Shown here: piece after piece, positions 16,498 through 26,249 of the stretch | How the letters are laid out: each line of letters begins with the position of its first letter | Position numbering within the stretch: position 1 is the first letter of the stretch | Assembly: GCF_035594035.1 (NCBI RefSeq) | Contig: NZ_CP141588.1 | Location: 2,882,501 to 2,946,500, forward strand | Source of the DNA: Sphingomonas sp. LY54 | Lineage (GTDB): Bacteria > Pseudomonadota > Alphaproteobacteria > Sphingomonadales > Sphingomonadaceae | DNA length: 64,000 nt | Reading direction: 5' to 3' | Translations under genes and position numbers: made by a program | The notes under the pieces: generated by a model | Seen by the model: only the letters and a program-made list of their open reading frames with translations | What the model was told of the DNA's origin: nothing | The model's database searches: none

Positions 16498-16619
16498 GTC
16501 AGGCGGCCTCCACAAGCCCCGCAGCGACCGTGAACGCCGCCTCCGGATCAAGACAGTTTGGCAGTCGCCTAACTATCGCTCGTCTTTACAGGCAGCGGCC
16601 CTCTGACTATCGCCCCGCC

Positions 16620-18179
16620 ATGACTGTCCAGCCCAGCGATTCCATCCTCATCGTCGATTTCGGAAGCCAGGTGACCCAGCTCATCGCGCGCAGGGTGCGC
16701 GAGGCCGGCGTCTATAGCGAGATCATTCCGTTCAGCAGCGCGCTGGAGGGCTTCGAGCGGATCAAGCCCAAGGGCATCATCCTTTCCGGCGGCCCCGCCT
16801 CGGTCACCACCGCCGACAGCCCGCGGGCGCCCGCTGAATTGTTCGAGGCCGGCGTGCCGATGCTCGGCATTTGCTACGGCCAGCAGCTGATGACCGAGCA
16901 GCTTGGCGGCAAGGTCGTCAACGGCGACCATGCCGAGTTCGGCCGCGCCTTCATCGAGATCAAGGACCAGTGCGCTTTGTTCGACGGCCTGTGGGCGAAC
17001 GGCGAGAAGCATCAGGTCTGGATGAGCCACGGCGACAAGGTCGAGTCGATCCCGCCGGGCTTCAAGATCGTCGCCCAGTCGGACGGCGCGCCGTTCGCGG
17101 CCACCGCGGACGAGGCCCGCCGCTTCTACGGCGTCCAGTTCCACCCCGAGGTCGTCCACACGCCCGACGGCGCCAAGCTCATCTCCAACTTCGTGCGCCA
17201 CGTCTGCGGCCTGGCCGGCGACTGGACGATGGCTGAGTTCCGCCAGACCAAGATCGAGGAAATCCGCGCTCAGGTTGGCGACGGCAAGGTGATTTGCGGC
17301 CTTTCGGGCGGCGTCGATTCCGCGGTCGCAGCGGTGCTGATCCACGAGGCGATCGGCGACCAGCTTACCTGCGTGTTCGTCGATCACGGCCTGATGCGCG
17401 CCAACGAGGCCGAGCAGGTCGTCACGCTGTTCCGCCATCACTACAAGATCCCGCTCGTCCACGTCGACGCCGAGGCGCTGTTCCTCGGCGGCCTCAAGGG
17501 CGAGACCGATCCCGAGAAGAAGCGTAAGTTCATTGGCAAGACCTTCATCGAAGTGTTCGAGGAGGAAGCGAAGAAGATCGGCGGTGCCGATTTCCTCGCC
17601 CAGGGCACGCTCTATCCGGACGTGATCGAAAGCGTCAGCTTCACCGGCGGCCCGTCGGTGACGATCAAGAGCCACCACAATGTCGGCGGCCTGCCCGAGC
17701 GGATGAACATGAAGCTGGTCGAGCCGCTGCGCGAGCTCTTCAAGGACGAGGTGCGCGAGCTCGGCCGCGAACTCGGCCTGCCCGAGGCGTTCGTCGGCCG
17801 TCACCCGTTCCCGGGGCCTGGCCTCGCCATCCGTATCCCCGGCGAGGTGACCAAGGAGCGCTGCGACATCCTGCGCAAGGCCGACCTCGTCTATCTCGAG
17901 GAAATCCGCAACGCTGGCCTGTACGACGCGATCTGGCAGGCCTTCGCGGTGCTGCTGCCGGTGAAGACGGTCGGCGTGATGGGCGACGGTCGCACCTACG
18001 ATAGCGTCTGCGCGCTGCGCGCGGTCACCTCGACCGACGGCATGACCGCCGACATCTATCCGTTCGACGCCGCCTTCCTCAGCCGCTGCGCGACGCGCAT
18101 CATCAACGAAGTGAAGGGCATCAACCGCGTCGTCTACGACTACACGTCGAAGCCGCCCGGCACGATCGAGTGGGAGTGA
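16620..18179 (+). CDS. guaA: GMP synthase (glutamine-hydrolysing)
   Basis: GuaA converts XMP, ATP and glutamine to GMP in the last step of guanine nucleotide synthesis. The 519-residue length is normal. The N-terminal class I glutamine amidotransferase domain has the nucleophile Cys in GICYGQQL and His/Glu in VQFHPEV. The ATP-pyrophosphatase domain has the PP-loop [10 protein letters not shown]. The C-terminal dimerisation domain follows ([11 protein letters not shown]) and ends in [12 protein letters not shown] at 16620 gives the standard N-terminus just before [18 protein letters not shown]. It is an isolated housekeeping gene; a hairpin about 190 bases downstream may mark the transcript end. 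Confidence 0.98.
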   Translation: MTVQPSDSILIVDFGSQVTQLIARRVREAGVYSEIIPFSSALEGFERIKPKGIILSGGPASVTTADSPRAPAELFEAGVPMLGICYGQQLMTEQLGGKVVNGDHAEFGRAFIEIKDQCALFDGLWANGEKHQVWMSHGDKVESIPPGFKIVAQSDGAPFAATADEARRFYGVQFHPEVVHTPDGAKLISNFVRHVCGLAGDWTMAEFRQTKIEEIRAQVGDGKVICGLSGGVDSAVAAVLIHEAIGDQLTCVFVDHGLMRANEAEQVVTLFRHHYKIPLVHVDAEALFLGGLKGETDPEKKRKFIGKTFIEVFEEEAKKIGGADFLAQGTLYPDVIESVSFTGGPSVTIKSHHNVGGLPERMNMKLVEPLRELFKDEVRELGRELGLPEAFVGRHPFPGPGLAIRIPGEVTKERCDILRKADLVYLEEIRNAGLYDAIWQAFAVLLPVKTVGVMGDGRTYDSVCALRAVTSTDGMTADIYPFDAAFLSRCATRIINEVKGINRVVYDYTSKPPGTIEWE

Positions 18180-18366
18180 GGGAGGGCGCTGTACTCAGCA
18201 ACCACGCGCGCGCCCTCCGCTCTACCGATCGCATCAACCCAGAGACGAGCATGGTCCGTACCGTGCGCTCTGTGCACGGTGATCGACTCTCAGGTCGCGA
18301 GGACTCGCGCGATGTCGACCTTACCGTGCGTGACTACACACGTGCCCTGAAGCGGACATAGCCCGT

Positions 18367-18394
18367 CCCTGCTCCGGGATCCCCCGGGGCAGGG
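18367..18394. other. Strong GC hairpin between guaA and the beta-helix gene
   Basis: A 12-bp stem, CCCTGCTCCGGG with CCCGGGGCAGGG (one G-T pair), has a 4-base loop. No T tract follows on either strand. It lies between convergent genes and could end or stabilise both transcripts. The 18180-18405 stretch otherwise shows only a weak 63-codon frame with no homology clue. Confidence 0.5.
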
Positions 18395-18405
18395 CCGGGG
18401 CTGGA

Positions 18406-19383
18406 TCAGTTGAACGAGCCGTCGGTGGCGTTGCCCAAGTTGATGTTGCCGCCAACATCGTTGACGATCGCGCCGGTACTCGGGGTGACGCCGTTGCCGT
18501 TTGCGGTGATCACCGAGTTTCCAACGCGCATTCTCGTCTTGTTGCCATTCGCCAGGATACCAAAGCTCGAATTGTTGAAGATGGTACTGTTCGTGACCAT
18601 CATGAACACTGCAGATACGGCTCCGTTCGTGGAGGCGACGTCGATACCCCGGCTGGCGCCGGAGATATCGGAATCATCGACGAACACGGACACGCCCGCC
18701 GCACCGGTCGTGGCCGTGGAATCGACACGAAGCGCGATGTTGGCATTCTCCACGAGCCGGACGTTCTGCAGGTTGACCCGCGCCGTCCCGGTTCCGGTCG
18801 GGCGTGCGTCGATGCCGCCGCCGACCGCGCCGTTGCCGCTGTTGGTGATCGTCGTGTTGATAACCGTCACGGTCGCACTGTTGGCGGACGGCACAATCGA
18901 GATGCCGAAGCCGCTCTTCTGATTCTGGATGAAGACATCCTCGACGACCAGGCGTTTCCCGGAAATGAAGCGGATGCCGTTCAACCCAGGTGTGGTGCCG
19001 GCGCCGTTGATCGAGAGGCCGCGCAGGCGGACCTCGGCTTGGCCGGGCGTGGCCGACAGGGAATCATTGATCACGAACCCGTTGATCCCGCCCGAGTTGA
19101 GCGTGCTGCCGAACGTACCCGTGCAATCGACAATAATCGACTTGGTGATGGTCAGCGTGCCGTAGCCGCCCGGGTCGAGGCAGTTGATCTCGCCGCCCGC
19201 TGCGGTCTTGCTAATCGCCCCGGCGAAGGTCTTGCACGGGGCCGTCCGGCTGCACGGGTTAACATCGTCGCCGACGCCTGAAACCCATGTGCGAGTCGCT
19301 TGGGCATAGGCCGGTGAGATGCCCATTCCAGAGGTGGCTACAGCCAAGCCAAACAAGGCATATTTCCCGCTGATCCTGATCAT
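18406..19383 (-). CDS. Secreted right-handed beta-helix repeat protein
   Basis: A 325-residue exported protein. ATG at 19383 is followed by a signal peptide ending near AYAQA; the longer frame to 19455 lacks one. After a short conserved module with paired Cys (DDVNPCSRTAPCKTFAGAIS, then EINCLDPGGYGTLTITKSI) the protein consists of repeating 20-25 residue strands rich in N, T, V, I and G, typical of a pectate-lyase-like parallel beta helix. No catalytic residues are evident, so it may be a surface or matrix protein rather than an enzyme. Base composition looks less GC-rich than the neighbours, which could indicate transfer. Confidence 0.75.
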   Translation of the reverse strand: MIRISGKYALFGLAVATSGMGISPAYAQATRTWVSGVGDDVNPCSRTAPCKTFAGAISKTAAGGEINCLDPGGYGTLTITKSIIVDCTGTFGSTLNSGGINGFVINDSLSATPGQAEVRLRGLSINGAGTTPGLNGIRFISGKRLVVEDVFIQNQKSGFGISIVPSANSATVTVINTTITNSGNGAVGGGIDARPTGTGTARVNLQNVRLVENANIALRVDSTATTGAAGVSVFVDDSDISGASRGIDVASTNGAVSAVFMMVTNSTIFNNSSFGILANGNKTRMRVGNSVITANGNGVTPSTGAIVNDVGGNINLGNATDGSFN

Positions 19384-19697
19384 GTCGTTGATCCCCAAAA
19401 TGGCCGGCGCAAGGCCCTGCGCCAGAGCGTCGCACAGTAAACCTTCAATTGTCATCGTGCACGTGCAAATTGATCCGACTACGGGTGCAATTCGATTCGA
19501 GCGTTTTCACTTTGTCGCGTCAATTTCCGGCTTAGGAGAATACGCCTACCCTTAGATATAGAGAATTGGCTGCGCGATGTGTGCCTAGATCCCTGGAATG
19601 GCACAAATGAAATGGAATAGGAGGCAGGTCTACTCGCTCCACCGCGGGGGCTATCTATAAAGTTGACCTTGTGTTGGCAGGGCGGCAGGAGCAGGCC
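19384..19697. other. Intergenic region between the beta-helix and ArsC-like genes
   Basis: This region of about 314 bases separates divergent genes and is noticeably richer in A and T than its surroundings. It should hold both promoters, but no convincing -35/-10 pair, RNA gene or repeat was identified. Confidence 0.5.
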
Positions 19698-20048
19698 ATG
19701 ACGATTACCCTGTACGGCATCCCCAATTGCGACACCGTTAAGAAGGCCCGCACGTGGCTGGACGACGCGGGCGTCGATTACGCCTTCCATGACTACAAGA
19801 AAGCGGGGATCGACGAGGCGCGGCTGCGCGGATGGTGCGCGGAGCATGGCTGGGAGACGTTGCTCAACCGCGCCGGCTCGACCTTTCGCAAGCTGCCTGA
19901 TGCCGACAAGACCGGCCTCGATACCGACAAGGCCGTGGCGCTGATGCTGGCCCAGCCGTCGATGATCAAGCGGCCGGTGCTCGACCTTGGCGACCGGCGC
20001 GTGGTGGGATTCAAGCCTGACCTCTACCGCGAGGCGTTCCGCGGCTGA
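19698..20048 (+). CDS. ArsC/Spx-family reductase-like protein (YffB type)
   Basis: A 116-residue thioredoxin-fold protein. It starts TLYGIPNCDTVKKARTWLDD, with the single active-site Cys in NCDTVKKAR, followed by VDYAFHDYKKAG and the LLNRAGSTFRKL segment typical of the YffB branch of arsenate reductase-like proteins. YffB-like members bind glutathione but usually lack proven arsenate reductase activity, and no ars genes are nearby. ATG at 19698 is chosen because the fold begins there. Confidence 0.85.
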   Translation: MTITLYGIPNCDTVKKARTWLDDAGVDYAFHDYKKAGIDEARLRGWCAEHGWETLLNRAGSTFRKLPDADKTGLDTDKAVALMLAQPSMIKRPVLDLGDRRVVGFKPDLYREAFRG

Positions 20049-20093
20049 TCGCGCGCTTGGCGTCCTGCGCCAAAGGTGACACAAGAAGGCCGG

Positions 20094-21005
20094 ATGGACC
20101 GGCTCTACTCCTGCTTCAATTTCCGCCTGCGATCGGAAATCTCGCTCGGCGAACTCCATCCAGCGGAAGCCGAAAATGATGTCCGCCCGATCGTCGAGGT
20201 GCGGCTCGGCGCGCTTCCCGAAACGCTGCCCGGGGGACGCCCGGCGCCTTACGGGCTCCAGATCGCAGACGATGCCGTGATGCTGACGGTCGCGAATACC
20301 GCCCGCTACCTGATCCGTGGCGGGCATGAGGTCGTCGTCGATCCGATGGAGGTCGGGTCGGAACGCAACTTGCGGCTGTTCCTGCTCGGCTCGGCGCTCG
20401 GCATCCTGTGCCACCAGCGCGGCCTGCTTCCGCTGCACGCCAATGCGATCGTCGCCGACGGCGCCGCGGTTGCCTTTGCCGGGCCGTCGGGCGCCGGCAA
20501 ATCAACGCTCGCCGCCCATTTCGCCCATACCGGTTTCGAGGTTTTGTGCGACGATGTCTGCGTGATCGAGTTCGACGAGGCCGGCCGCCCGCTCGCCTGG
20601 CCCGGACTGCCGCGGGTCAAGCTCTGGGGCGATGCGGCGAGCGAGTTCGGCCACGACAGCAGCACGCTCGATCAGGCCATCGAGGGAATGGACAAATATC
20701 ATGTGCCCTTGCGGGGGGCAATGCAGGCGCGGCCGATCCCGTTCCGCCGCCTTTATGTGCTCTCGCGCGCCGAGGACCGGGCGGGCGAGATCCGGCGGCT
20801 CAGCGGCCAGGCCGCGATGGCCGAGGTGATGGCCCAGACCTATCGCGGACTCTATCTTGCGCCGATGCGGCTTGTGGAGCGCCATTTCCGCCAATGCACC
20901 GCGCTGCTCGCCCACGCGGAGGTCTATTCGGCGTCGCGCACCTGGGGCTATGACGTGTTCCAGCAGCAGGCCGGAATGCTCGAGCACCATGTGCTGCGCG
21001 ATTGA
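20094..21005 (+). CDS. HPr-kinase-like P-loop protein
   Basis: A 303-residue protein whose C-terminal half resembles HPr kinase/phosphorylase. A Walker A motif GPSGAGKST (about residues 130-138) is preceded by LLPLHANAIVADGAAVAFAG and followed by FEVLCDDVCVIE with an Asp pair at the catalytic position. The N-terminal half (LYSCFNFRLRSEISLGEL) is of unknown role. Similar proteins occur beside lasso-peptide and PqqD-like modification genes, but none is seen here, so the substrate is open. ATG at 20094 has AGAAGG five bases upstream. It converges on the hybrid kinase gene. Confidence 0.75.
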   Translation: MDRLYSCFNFRLRSEISLGELHPAEAENDVRPIVEVRLGALPETLPGGRPAPYGLQIADDAVMLTVANTARYLIRGGHEVVVDPMEVGSERNLRLFLLGSALGILCHQRGLLPLHANAIVADGAAVAFAGPSGAGKSTLAAHFAHTGFEVLCDDVCVIEFDEAGRPLAWPGLPRVKLWGDAASEFGHDSSTLDQAIEGMDKYHVPLRGAMQARPIPFRRLYVLSRAEDRAGEIRRLSGQAAMAEVMAQTYRGLYLAPMRLVERHFRQCTALLAHAEVYSASRTWGYDVFQQQAGMLEHHVLRD

Positions 21006-21013
21006 GGGCCGCC

Positions 21014-23650
21014 TCAGGCCGTTCTGACGAGCGAAAGCGAGCGTTCGATCATGAGGCGCGCGACCTCGGCCGCCAGTTCCACTTGCCGGAACGGCTTGGT
21101 GAGGCGGGGAAGGTCGGCGCCGGGCCCCTCGGCGATATTCGAGTAGCCGGTGATGATGAGCGTCGGTAGGCCGGGAACGAGCGCGCGCGCTTCCTGGGCG
21201 AGGCTGGCGCCGTTCATGCCCGGCATCAGGAAATCCGTGATCAGCACGTCGACCCCGCCCGGGTTCGTGCGGAGCATCGCCAACGCCTCGGCGCCTGATA
21301 CGGCCTCCAGCACCTCGTAGCCGAAGCCGGCGAGCATCTCGGCCGTGCCGGCGCGGACGAGATTGTCGTCGTCGACGAGCAGCACAGTGCCGCCGCCCTG
21401 CGCGATCGGGTGGCGGGTGGCCGGCGCCGCAGCAGCGGCTGCGTCAATCTGGGCGACCGGCAGCCAGATTTCGGCCGTCGTCCCGCGGCCCAGCGCGCTG
21501 ATCATGCGCAGCGCCCCGCCCGATTGGGCGGCGAGGCCATGGACCATCGAGACGCCAAGACCGGTGCCTTTGCCGACCCCCTTGGTTGAGAAGAACGGCT
21601 CGACTGCGCGCCGCAGCGTCTCGTCGTCCATGCCCTCGCCCTCGTCGATCACGCAGATGCAGACGTAGCGCCCGGCGGCGAGGTCCTCCTCGTCCTTCGG
21701 CAGGGTTTCCGAGCGCGCTGAGATGGTGATGCGTCCGCCCTCCGGCATGGCGTCGCGGCCGTTGATCGCCAGGTTGAGGATCGCAAGCTCGAGCTGGTTG
21801 GGATCCGCATGGGCAGGCGGTAAATCGGCTGGCGCTTCGAAGGTGACATTGACCAGCCCGCCGATGGAGCGTGTCACCAGTTCCTCCATCCCCTCGATCA
21901 GGGCGGCGACATCGACGGGCCGCGGCTGCAGGTCCTGGCGCCGCGCGAAAGCGAGCAGGCGCTGAACGAGGGTGGAGGCGCGGCTGGCGGCCTGGAGGGC
22001 GATCGAGATGGTGCGTTGCGCCCGTTCGTCGCCCTCGAGCCGCTGGCGCAGCATATCGAGCCCGCCCATGATCGGGGTCAGCAGATTGTTAAAATCGTGC
22101 GCGACGCCGCCGGTCAGCTGGCCGATCGCGTCCATCTTCTGCACCTGGCGCAGCTGGCTTTCGGCCTGCTGCCGCTCGGTCGATTCCGTGGCGACCCGGC
22201 TTTCGAGGGTCGAGTTGAGCCGCAACAGGGCGGTCTCCGCGGTACGCTGGGCGGTGATGTCGGTATGAACGCCCACCCATTGCAGGATTTCGCCCGACTC
22301 GGCGAAAATGGGGACTGCGCGAACCGCATAGTTGCGCCACTCGCCGTCGGCGCGGCGCAGGCGGTGCTCGAAGACGAAGATCCGCCGCTCGCTGACGGCC
22401 CGCTCCCATGCCCGCACGCTCGCTTCGGCGTCGTCGGGGTGAACGCAGCGCGCCCAGCCGAGGCCGCGATATTCCTCGTAGGTCTGGCCGGTGAGGGCCG
22501 ACCAGCCCGGTTGAGGGCCTTCCATGCGGCCCTCGGCGTCGTTGGTCCAGAGCACGCCCTGGACGGCGTCGATCGCGGCGCGGAAGCGGTCGTTGCTCGC
22601 TTTGAGTTCGGTCTCGGTGCGGCGGCGCACCTCGAGCTCTCGCTCGGCGGCGCGAAACAGATTGGCGTTGTCGAGCGCGATCGCGGCCTGGCCGGCGAGG
22701 CCCGCCATCAGCCGCTCGTGCCGCTCGGTGAAGCGCCCAGGCGCGGAATGGCCGAAGAAGAGCCCGCCCAGCACCTTGCCGAAGCGCGACATGACCGGCA
22801 CGGCGAGATAGCTCCGCACCGGCAAATGGCCTTCCGGCATGCCATGGTACGGAGGGTTCTTGCCGAAGCGTGGGTCGGCAGGGATGTCGTCCGAGCGGAC
22901 GATGCCCTCGCCGTCGAAGGTCGGCTTGAAGATCGCCGTCGCGCGCGGCATCGGGAACTTGTCGAAATGCGAGCGGTCCACGCCGGACAAAGCGTAGAGC
23001 ATGTAGCTCTCGCCGCGCTCGTCCACCACATTGTGGAAGAAGGCGCCGAAGTCGGCCCCGGTCAATTGGGTGCCGGCGTCGGTGACGCGCTGCACGGCTT
23101 CGTTGCGGTCGAGAATGCTGCCAAGCTCGGCTCCCGTCCGGTTCAGCGTCTCGAGTGTGTGGCTCTCTTCGGCGAGCCGGGCCGCAGCGAGGCGGGCCTG
23201 GCTCTCGCTCTCCAGCATGGCTTCGAGCCGGGAGCGCGCCTCATATTGGCGCCGCCGGCCGCGCAATGCCGATTGGGCCAGACTCACGAAGGTGGTCGGG
23301 TGGAACGGGCGCTCGAGGAAGGTGACGTTGCCGAGAACGTCCAGGAACCGCCGCGCGCTCGGATTGCGTTCGAGGCCGCCGCCGCGCGCGGTGAGCAGCA
23401 CGAACGGAAAGTCCGACCATTCCGGCTGCGCCTCGATCCAGCCCGACAGCGGCGCGAGGTCGGCCGCCCCGAGCGCCTCCTCGGTGATCACGGCCAGCCC
23501 GGCTCCGCGCGCGAGCTGTTCGCACAAGGAAGGAAGGTCGGGGGCGATCAGCGCGTCGAGCCCGGCTTCTTTCAGCATTTCGGACGCGACCTGGGCATCG
23601 CGACCGTGCGGCGCGAAGATAAGGGCGCGTTCGGAGGCGCTTACATTCAT
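21014..23650 (-). CDS. Hybrid sensor histidine kinase (pseudo-receiver, GAF, PAS, HK, receiver)
   Basis: An 878-residue soluble signalling kinase with no transmembrane segment. In order: a receiver-like domain (1-120) lacking the acidic pocket and phospho-acceptor Asp, a GAF domain (about 165-330), a PAS/PAC pair (345-470), a dimerisation domain with phospho-acceptor His in [17 protein letters not shown] (about 517), an HATPase with [11 protein letters not shown] and GTGLGVSMV, and a C-terminal receiver with Asp in [12 protein letters not shown] (about 803). The start overlaps the KaiC-like stop by four bases (ATGA), so they are translationally coupled. Likely a phosphorelay sensor of light, redox or a small ligand through GAF/PAS; the ligand is unknown. 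Confidence 0.9.
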   Translation of the reverse strand: MNVSASERALIFAPHGRDAQVASEMLKEAGLDALIAPDLPSLCEQLARGAGLAVITEEALGAADLAPLSGWIEAQPEWSDFPFVLLTARGGGLERNPSARRFLDVLGNVTFLERPFHPTTFVSLAQSALRGRRRQYEARSRLEAMLESESQARLAAARLAEESHTLETLNRTGAELGSILDRNEAVQRVTDAGTQLTGADFGAFFHNVVDERGESYMLYALSGVDRSHFDKFPMPRATAIFKPTFDGEGIVRSDDIPADPRFGKNPPYHGMPEGHLPVRSYLAVPVMSRFGKVLGGLFFGHSAPGRFTERHERLMAGLAGQAAIALDNANLFRAAERELEVRRRTETELKASNDRFRAAIDAVQGVLWTNDAEGRMEGPQPGWSALTGQTYEEYRGLGWARCVHPDDAEASVRAWERAVSERRIFVFEHRLRRADGEWRNYAVRAVPIFAESGEILQWVGVHTDITAQRTAETALLRLNSTLESRVATESTERQQAESQLRQVQKMDAIGQLTGGVAHDFNNLLTPIMGGLDMLRQRLEGDERAQRTISIALQAASRASTLVQRLLAFARRQDLQPRPVDVAALIEGMEELVTRSIGGLVNVTFEAPADLPPAHADPNQLELAILNLAINGRDAMPEGGRITISARSETLPKDEEDLAAGRYVCICVIDEGEGMDDETLRRAVEPFFSTKGVGKGTGLGVSMVHGLAAQSGGALRMISALGRGTTAEIWLPVAQIDAAAAAAPATRHPIAQGGGTVLLVDDDNLVRAGTAEMLAGFGYEVLEAVSGAEALAMLRTNPGGVDVLITDFLMPGMNGASLAQEARALVPGLPTLIITGYSNIAEGPGADLPRLTKPFRQVELAAEVARLMIERSLSLVRTA

Positions 23651-25137
23651 GAACCCGGATCGTTCAACAACGGCTGTCCCTGGCCATGATAGGTCGGCAC
23701 GCCGCGGAGAACGCCCTGGAACTCCTGCAGCGGCTCACCCAACGTTATGCCGCGGGAATCGATCCGATATTCGCGGATCATGTCCTCGTGCGCGCTGGTG
23801 CGCTTCTTGATGACGGAGATGGCGCGGCGCACGCGGCCCATCGCTTCGAAATAGCGCAGCAGCACCACCGTGTCGGCGAGATAGGTGACGTCGACCGGAG
23901 ACTTCATGTCGCCCACAAGGCCATGCTGCGCCACCGTGAGCATGGTCGTGACGCCCTGCCGATTCATATATTGCAGCAGCTCGTGCATGTGCAGCACCAG
24001 CGCCTTCTCTTCGGGCATGGCCGCCTGATAGCCGTTGAGGCTGTCGACGACCACGGTGCGGACGCCATGGCGCTCCACGCAGGCCCGCACCTTCATCGTG
24101 AATTCGCCCGGCGACAGTTCGGCGGCATCGATCTGCTCGATGACCAGCGAGCCATCATCGACCATCGACTGCAGGTCGACGCCCACGCCCTTGGCGCGGG
24201 TGAAGAGCAGGCCCAGTTCCTCGTCGAATATGAAGGCCGCGGCGCGCTCGCCGCGCTGCACGGCGGCCGCGGCAACCATCAGGCAGAGCAAGGACTTGCC
24301 GGTCCCGGCCGGACCGATGACGAGCGTGCTCGACCCGCGCTCCAGGCCGCCGCCGAGCAGGGCGTCGAGCGCGCCGGATCCGGTCGTCATCACGCTCCGG
24401 TCGAACTCCGTCTTGTGCTCGGCCGCGACGAGGCGCGGGAAAACCTCGATGCCGCCGGTATGGATTGCGAAGTCGTGGAAGCCGCCGCGATATTTCTGGC
24501 CGCGATATTTCACGACCCGCAGGCGCCGCCGCTCCGGCCCGTAACTGGGCGACAATTCCTCCAGTCGCATGACCGCATGCGCAACCGAGTGGACGCTCTT
24601 GTCCTCCGTTCCGGCGGTGAGGTCGTCGAGAAGCAGTACCGTTGCGCCGTTCTTCGCGAAATAATGTTTCAGCGACAGGATCTGGCGGCGGTAGCGCAGC
24701 GAGTTCTGCGCGAGCAGCCGGATTTCGGAGAGGCTGTCCAGCACGACGCGGCTTGGCTTCACCCTTTCGATGGCTTCGAAGATGCGCCGGGTGGTCTCGC
24801 CCAGTTCCAGATCCGACGAGTAGAGCAGGCTCTGCTGCTGCGCCTCGTCCAGCAGGCTTTCGGGCGGGACCAATTCGAAGATCGTGATCGGGTCCGCGAT
24901 TTCCCATCCGTGCGAGGCCGCGCTTTCCCGGAGCTCCTCTTCGGTCTCCGAGAGCGTGATATAGAGGCCGCGCTCTCCCTGGGACGCACCTTCGCGCAGG
25001 AACTGGGTCGCTATCGTCGTCTTGCCGGTGCCGGGGCTTCCCTCCAGCAGGTAGACGCGGCTCCGGTTGAAGCCGCCGGCCAGCACCTCGTCGAAGCCGC
25101 GGACACCCGTCGCTGCCTTGCTGTTCGCTTCGCCCAC
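23647..25137 (-). CDS. KaiC-like double-domain ATPase
   Basis: A 496-residue protein made of two tandem RecA/KaiC ATPase domains. Domain 1 has Walker [12 protein letters not shown] (about residue 35) and an ETEEELRES acidic pair. Domain 2 has [11 protein letters not shown] (about residue 275) and the acidic FDEELGLLF. Walker B-like strands [13 protein letters not shown] and [13 protein letters not shown] are present in each. The GTG start is supported by AGGAGAG just upstream. It is coupled to the hybrid kinase and follows a lone receiver gene. Non-cyanobacterial KaiC-like proteins act in stress or signalling; a clock role cannot be inferred because kaiA and kaiB are not seen. Confidence 0.88.
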   Translation of the reverse strand: MGEANSKAATGVRGFDEVLAGGFNRSRVYLLEGSPGTGKTTIATQFLREGASQGERGLYITLSETEEELRESAASHGWEIADPITIFELVPPESLLDEAQQQSLLYSSDLELGETTRRIFEAIERVKPSRVVLDSLSEIRLLAQNSLRYRRQILSLKHYFAKNGATVLLLDDLTAGTEDKSVHSVAHAVMRLEELSPSYGPERRRLRVVKYRGQKYRGGFHDFAIHTGGIEVFPRLVAAEHKTEFDRSVMTTGSGALDALLGGGLERGSSTLVIGPAGTGKSLLCLMVAAAAVQRGERAAAFIFDEELGLLFTRAKGVGVDLQSMVDDGSLVIEQIDAAELSPGEFTMKVRACVERHGVRTVVVDSLNGYQAAMPEEKALVLHMHELLQYMNRQGVTTMLTVAQHGLVGDMKSPVDVTYLADTVVLLRYFEAMGRVRRAISVIKKRTSAHEDMIREYRIDSRGITLGEPLQEFQGVLRGVPTYHGQGQPLLNDPGS

Positions 25138-25237
25138 ACATCTCTCCTGCCAGGGAATTCAGTGCCTGGGCGGCACTGGAGCGTGAGCGATAGCTTAGCG
25201 GGTGGCTCCGGGGGAAGGGGGTAACGATATGAGCGGC

Positions 25238-25666
25238 TTACGCGCCGCTGCGGTCCTCCAGCAGGTCCGCGGCCTTGTCGAGACACGCGAGAAGGAGCTC
25301 CTCCTCGAACGGCTTTTCGAGGAAATCGATCGCGCCCAGCCGCATCGCCTGGGCCGCCAGCGAAATCTCGCCATGGCCGGTCATCATCACCACCGGCCAC
25401 TTGCATTCGCGGCGTGCCAGCTCGGTCAGCAATTGCATCCCGTCCATCACCGGCATGCGGATGTCGACCAGGGTGCAGCCCGGCTCGAGCGTGTCGAGCG
25501 CATCGAGATATTCCTGTGCACCGGAGAAGGTGCGGCAGGTCCGCCCCGCCGTCGCGAGCATGAAGCTCAGCGAGGCCCGAACGTCGCGATCGTCGTCGAC
25601 GATGTAGATATTGAAAGCCCCGTTGCCCACGTCGTCCCCGCTTTCCCCAAGGCGAGTGGTAACCAT
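25238..25666 (-). CDS. Single-domain response regulator (FixJ-type receiver)
   Basis: A 142-residue protein with one receiver domain and no output domain. The acidic pair is in IYIVDDDRDVR, the phospho-acceptor Asp in TLVDIRMPVMDG (about residue 66), the switch Thr in VVMMTGHGE, and the Lys in FLEKPFEEE. The sequence is closest to the FixJ/TtrR receiver subtype. It is the first gene of the cluster with the KaiC-like ATPase and hybrid kinase, about 100 bases upstream of the former on the same strand. It could act as a phosphate shuttle or sink for the kinase. The first 15 or so residues may be an over-long start. Confidence 0.88.
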   Translation of the reverse strand: MVTTRLGESGDDVGNGAFNIYIVDDDRDVRASLSFMLATAGRTCRTFSGAQEYLDALDTLEPGCTLVDIRMPVMDGMQLLTELARRECKWPVVMMTGHGEISLAAQAMRLGAIDFLEKPFEEELLLACLDKAADLLEDRSGA

Positions 25667-25969
25667 AACCCCTGTACCGTCAAGCAGCCCCCCAGCCCTC
25701 CTGTAAAACTACGGTACCACCCGAACGGACGCTGTCGGTGCCCCGATTGCCAAATAAATCGCCCTTGGCGGCGCCTTTGATATTTCCCAAATGTTGGCGA
25801 AACTTCCCATTTCGTGAGCGGTGCAGTGACGAGACGGAGACCGTCTTACCGGGCGAACTGCGCGGATTTCCGCGCTTTCGGGCATCTGGCACGGCTCTTG
25901 TAATCCTTGTTGGCATACCGCCGCACCAGTCGGCGGACAGGTTCAAATCAAGGTTCAGGGAGCTGCAAA
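25667..25969. other. Regulatory region between the response regulator and psp operon
   Basis: About 300 bases between divergent units. The stretch 25740-25820 is AT-richer than the surroundings and would be a natural place for activator or IHF binding upstream of the sigma-54 site at 25887, but no individual site can be named. No gene is seen. Confidence 0.5.
25887..25902 (+). promoter_or_regulatory. Sigma-54 promoter of the psp operon
   Basis: TGGCACGGCTCTTGTA matches the sigma-54 consensus TGGCACG-N4-TTGCW at all positions except one in the -12 element, with GG and GT ten bases apart. It lies 67 bases before the first psp-operon ATG. In enterobacteria psp is driven by sigma-54 with PspF; no pspF gene is visible here. 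Confidence 0.8.
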
Positions 25970-26125
25970 ATGTTCAATATCGACAAGAGCACCATCCTCT
26001 CCGCGATCGGCGCGATCATCCTTTCCGCCACCGCGGTTACCGCTGCCGTCGGTCCGGCGCGCGCGATCGAGACCGCCCCGATCCAGCTGGCTCAGGCCTC
26101 CGTCCAGGACGATGCCCGTGGCTGA
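25970..26125 (+). CDS. Small exported or membrane protein at the head of the psp operon
   Basis: A 51-residue protein starting MFNIDKSTILSAIGAIILSA with GGGAG upstream. Residues about 9-30 form one hydrophobic helix that could be a signal anchor or a cleavable signal (possible cleavage near ARA). A short polar tail of Ile, Gln, Ala and Asp follows. It is the first gene after the sigma-54 promoter, 124 bases before pspA. No known function. Its position suggests a membrane-stress-induced peptide, perhaps acting with PspA or PspC. Confidence 0.7.
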   Translation: MFNIDKSTILSAIGAIILSATAVTAAVGPARAIETAPIQLAQASVQDDARG

Positions 26126-26249
26126 AGTCCTCCAGGTTCGCCGGGGCGACCTTTCCCCCTTGAGGCCGCCCCGGCCGGTGCCGCGGCCACTGCCGCGCCA
26201 CCTGGGCCTCGGCGCCCGGCCTCGCCGTTCCACCATGGAGTTTCCGCTG

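Noticed and set aside
18170..18361. 63-codon frame after guaA
   Set aside because: It overlaps the guaA stop, has no ribosome-binding site of quality and no recognisable sequence pattern.
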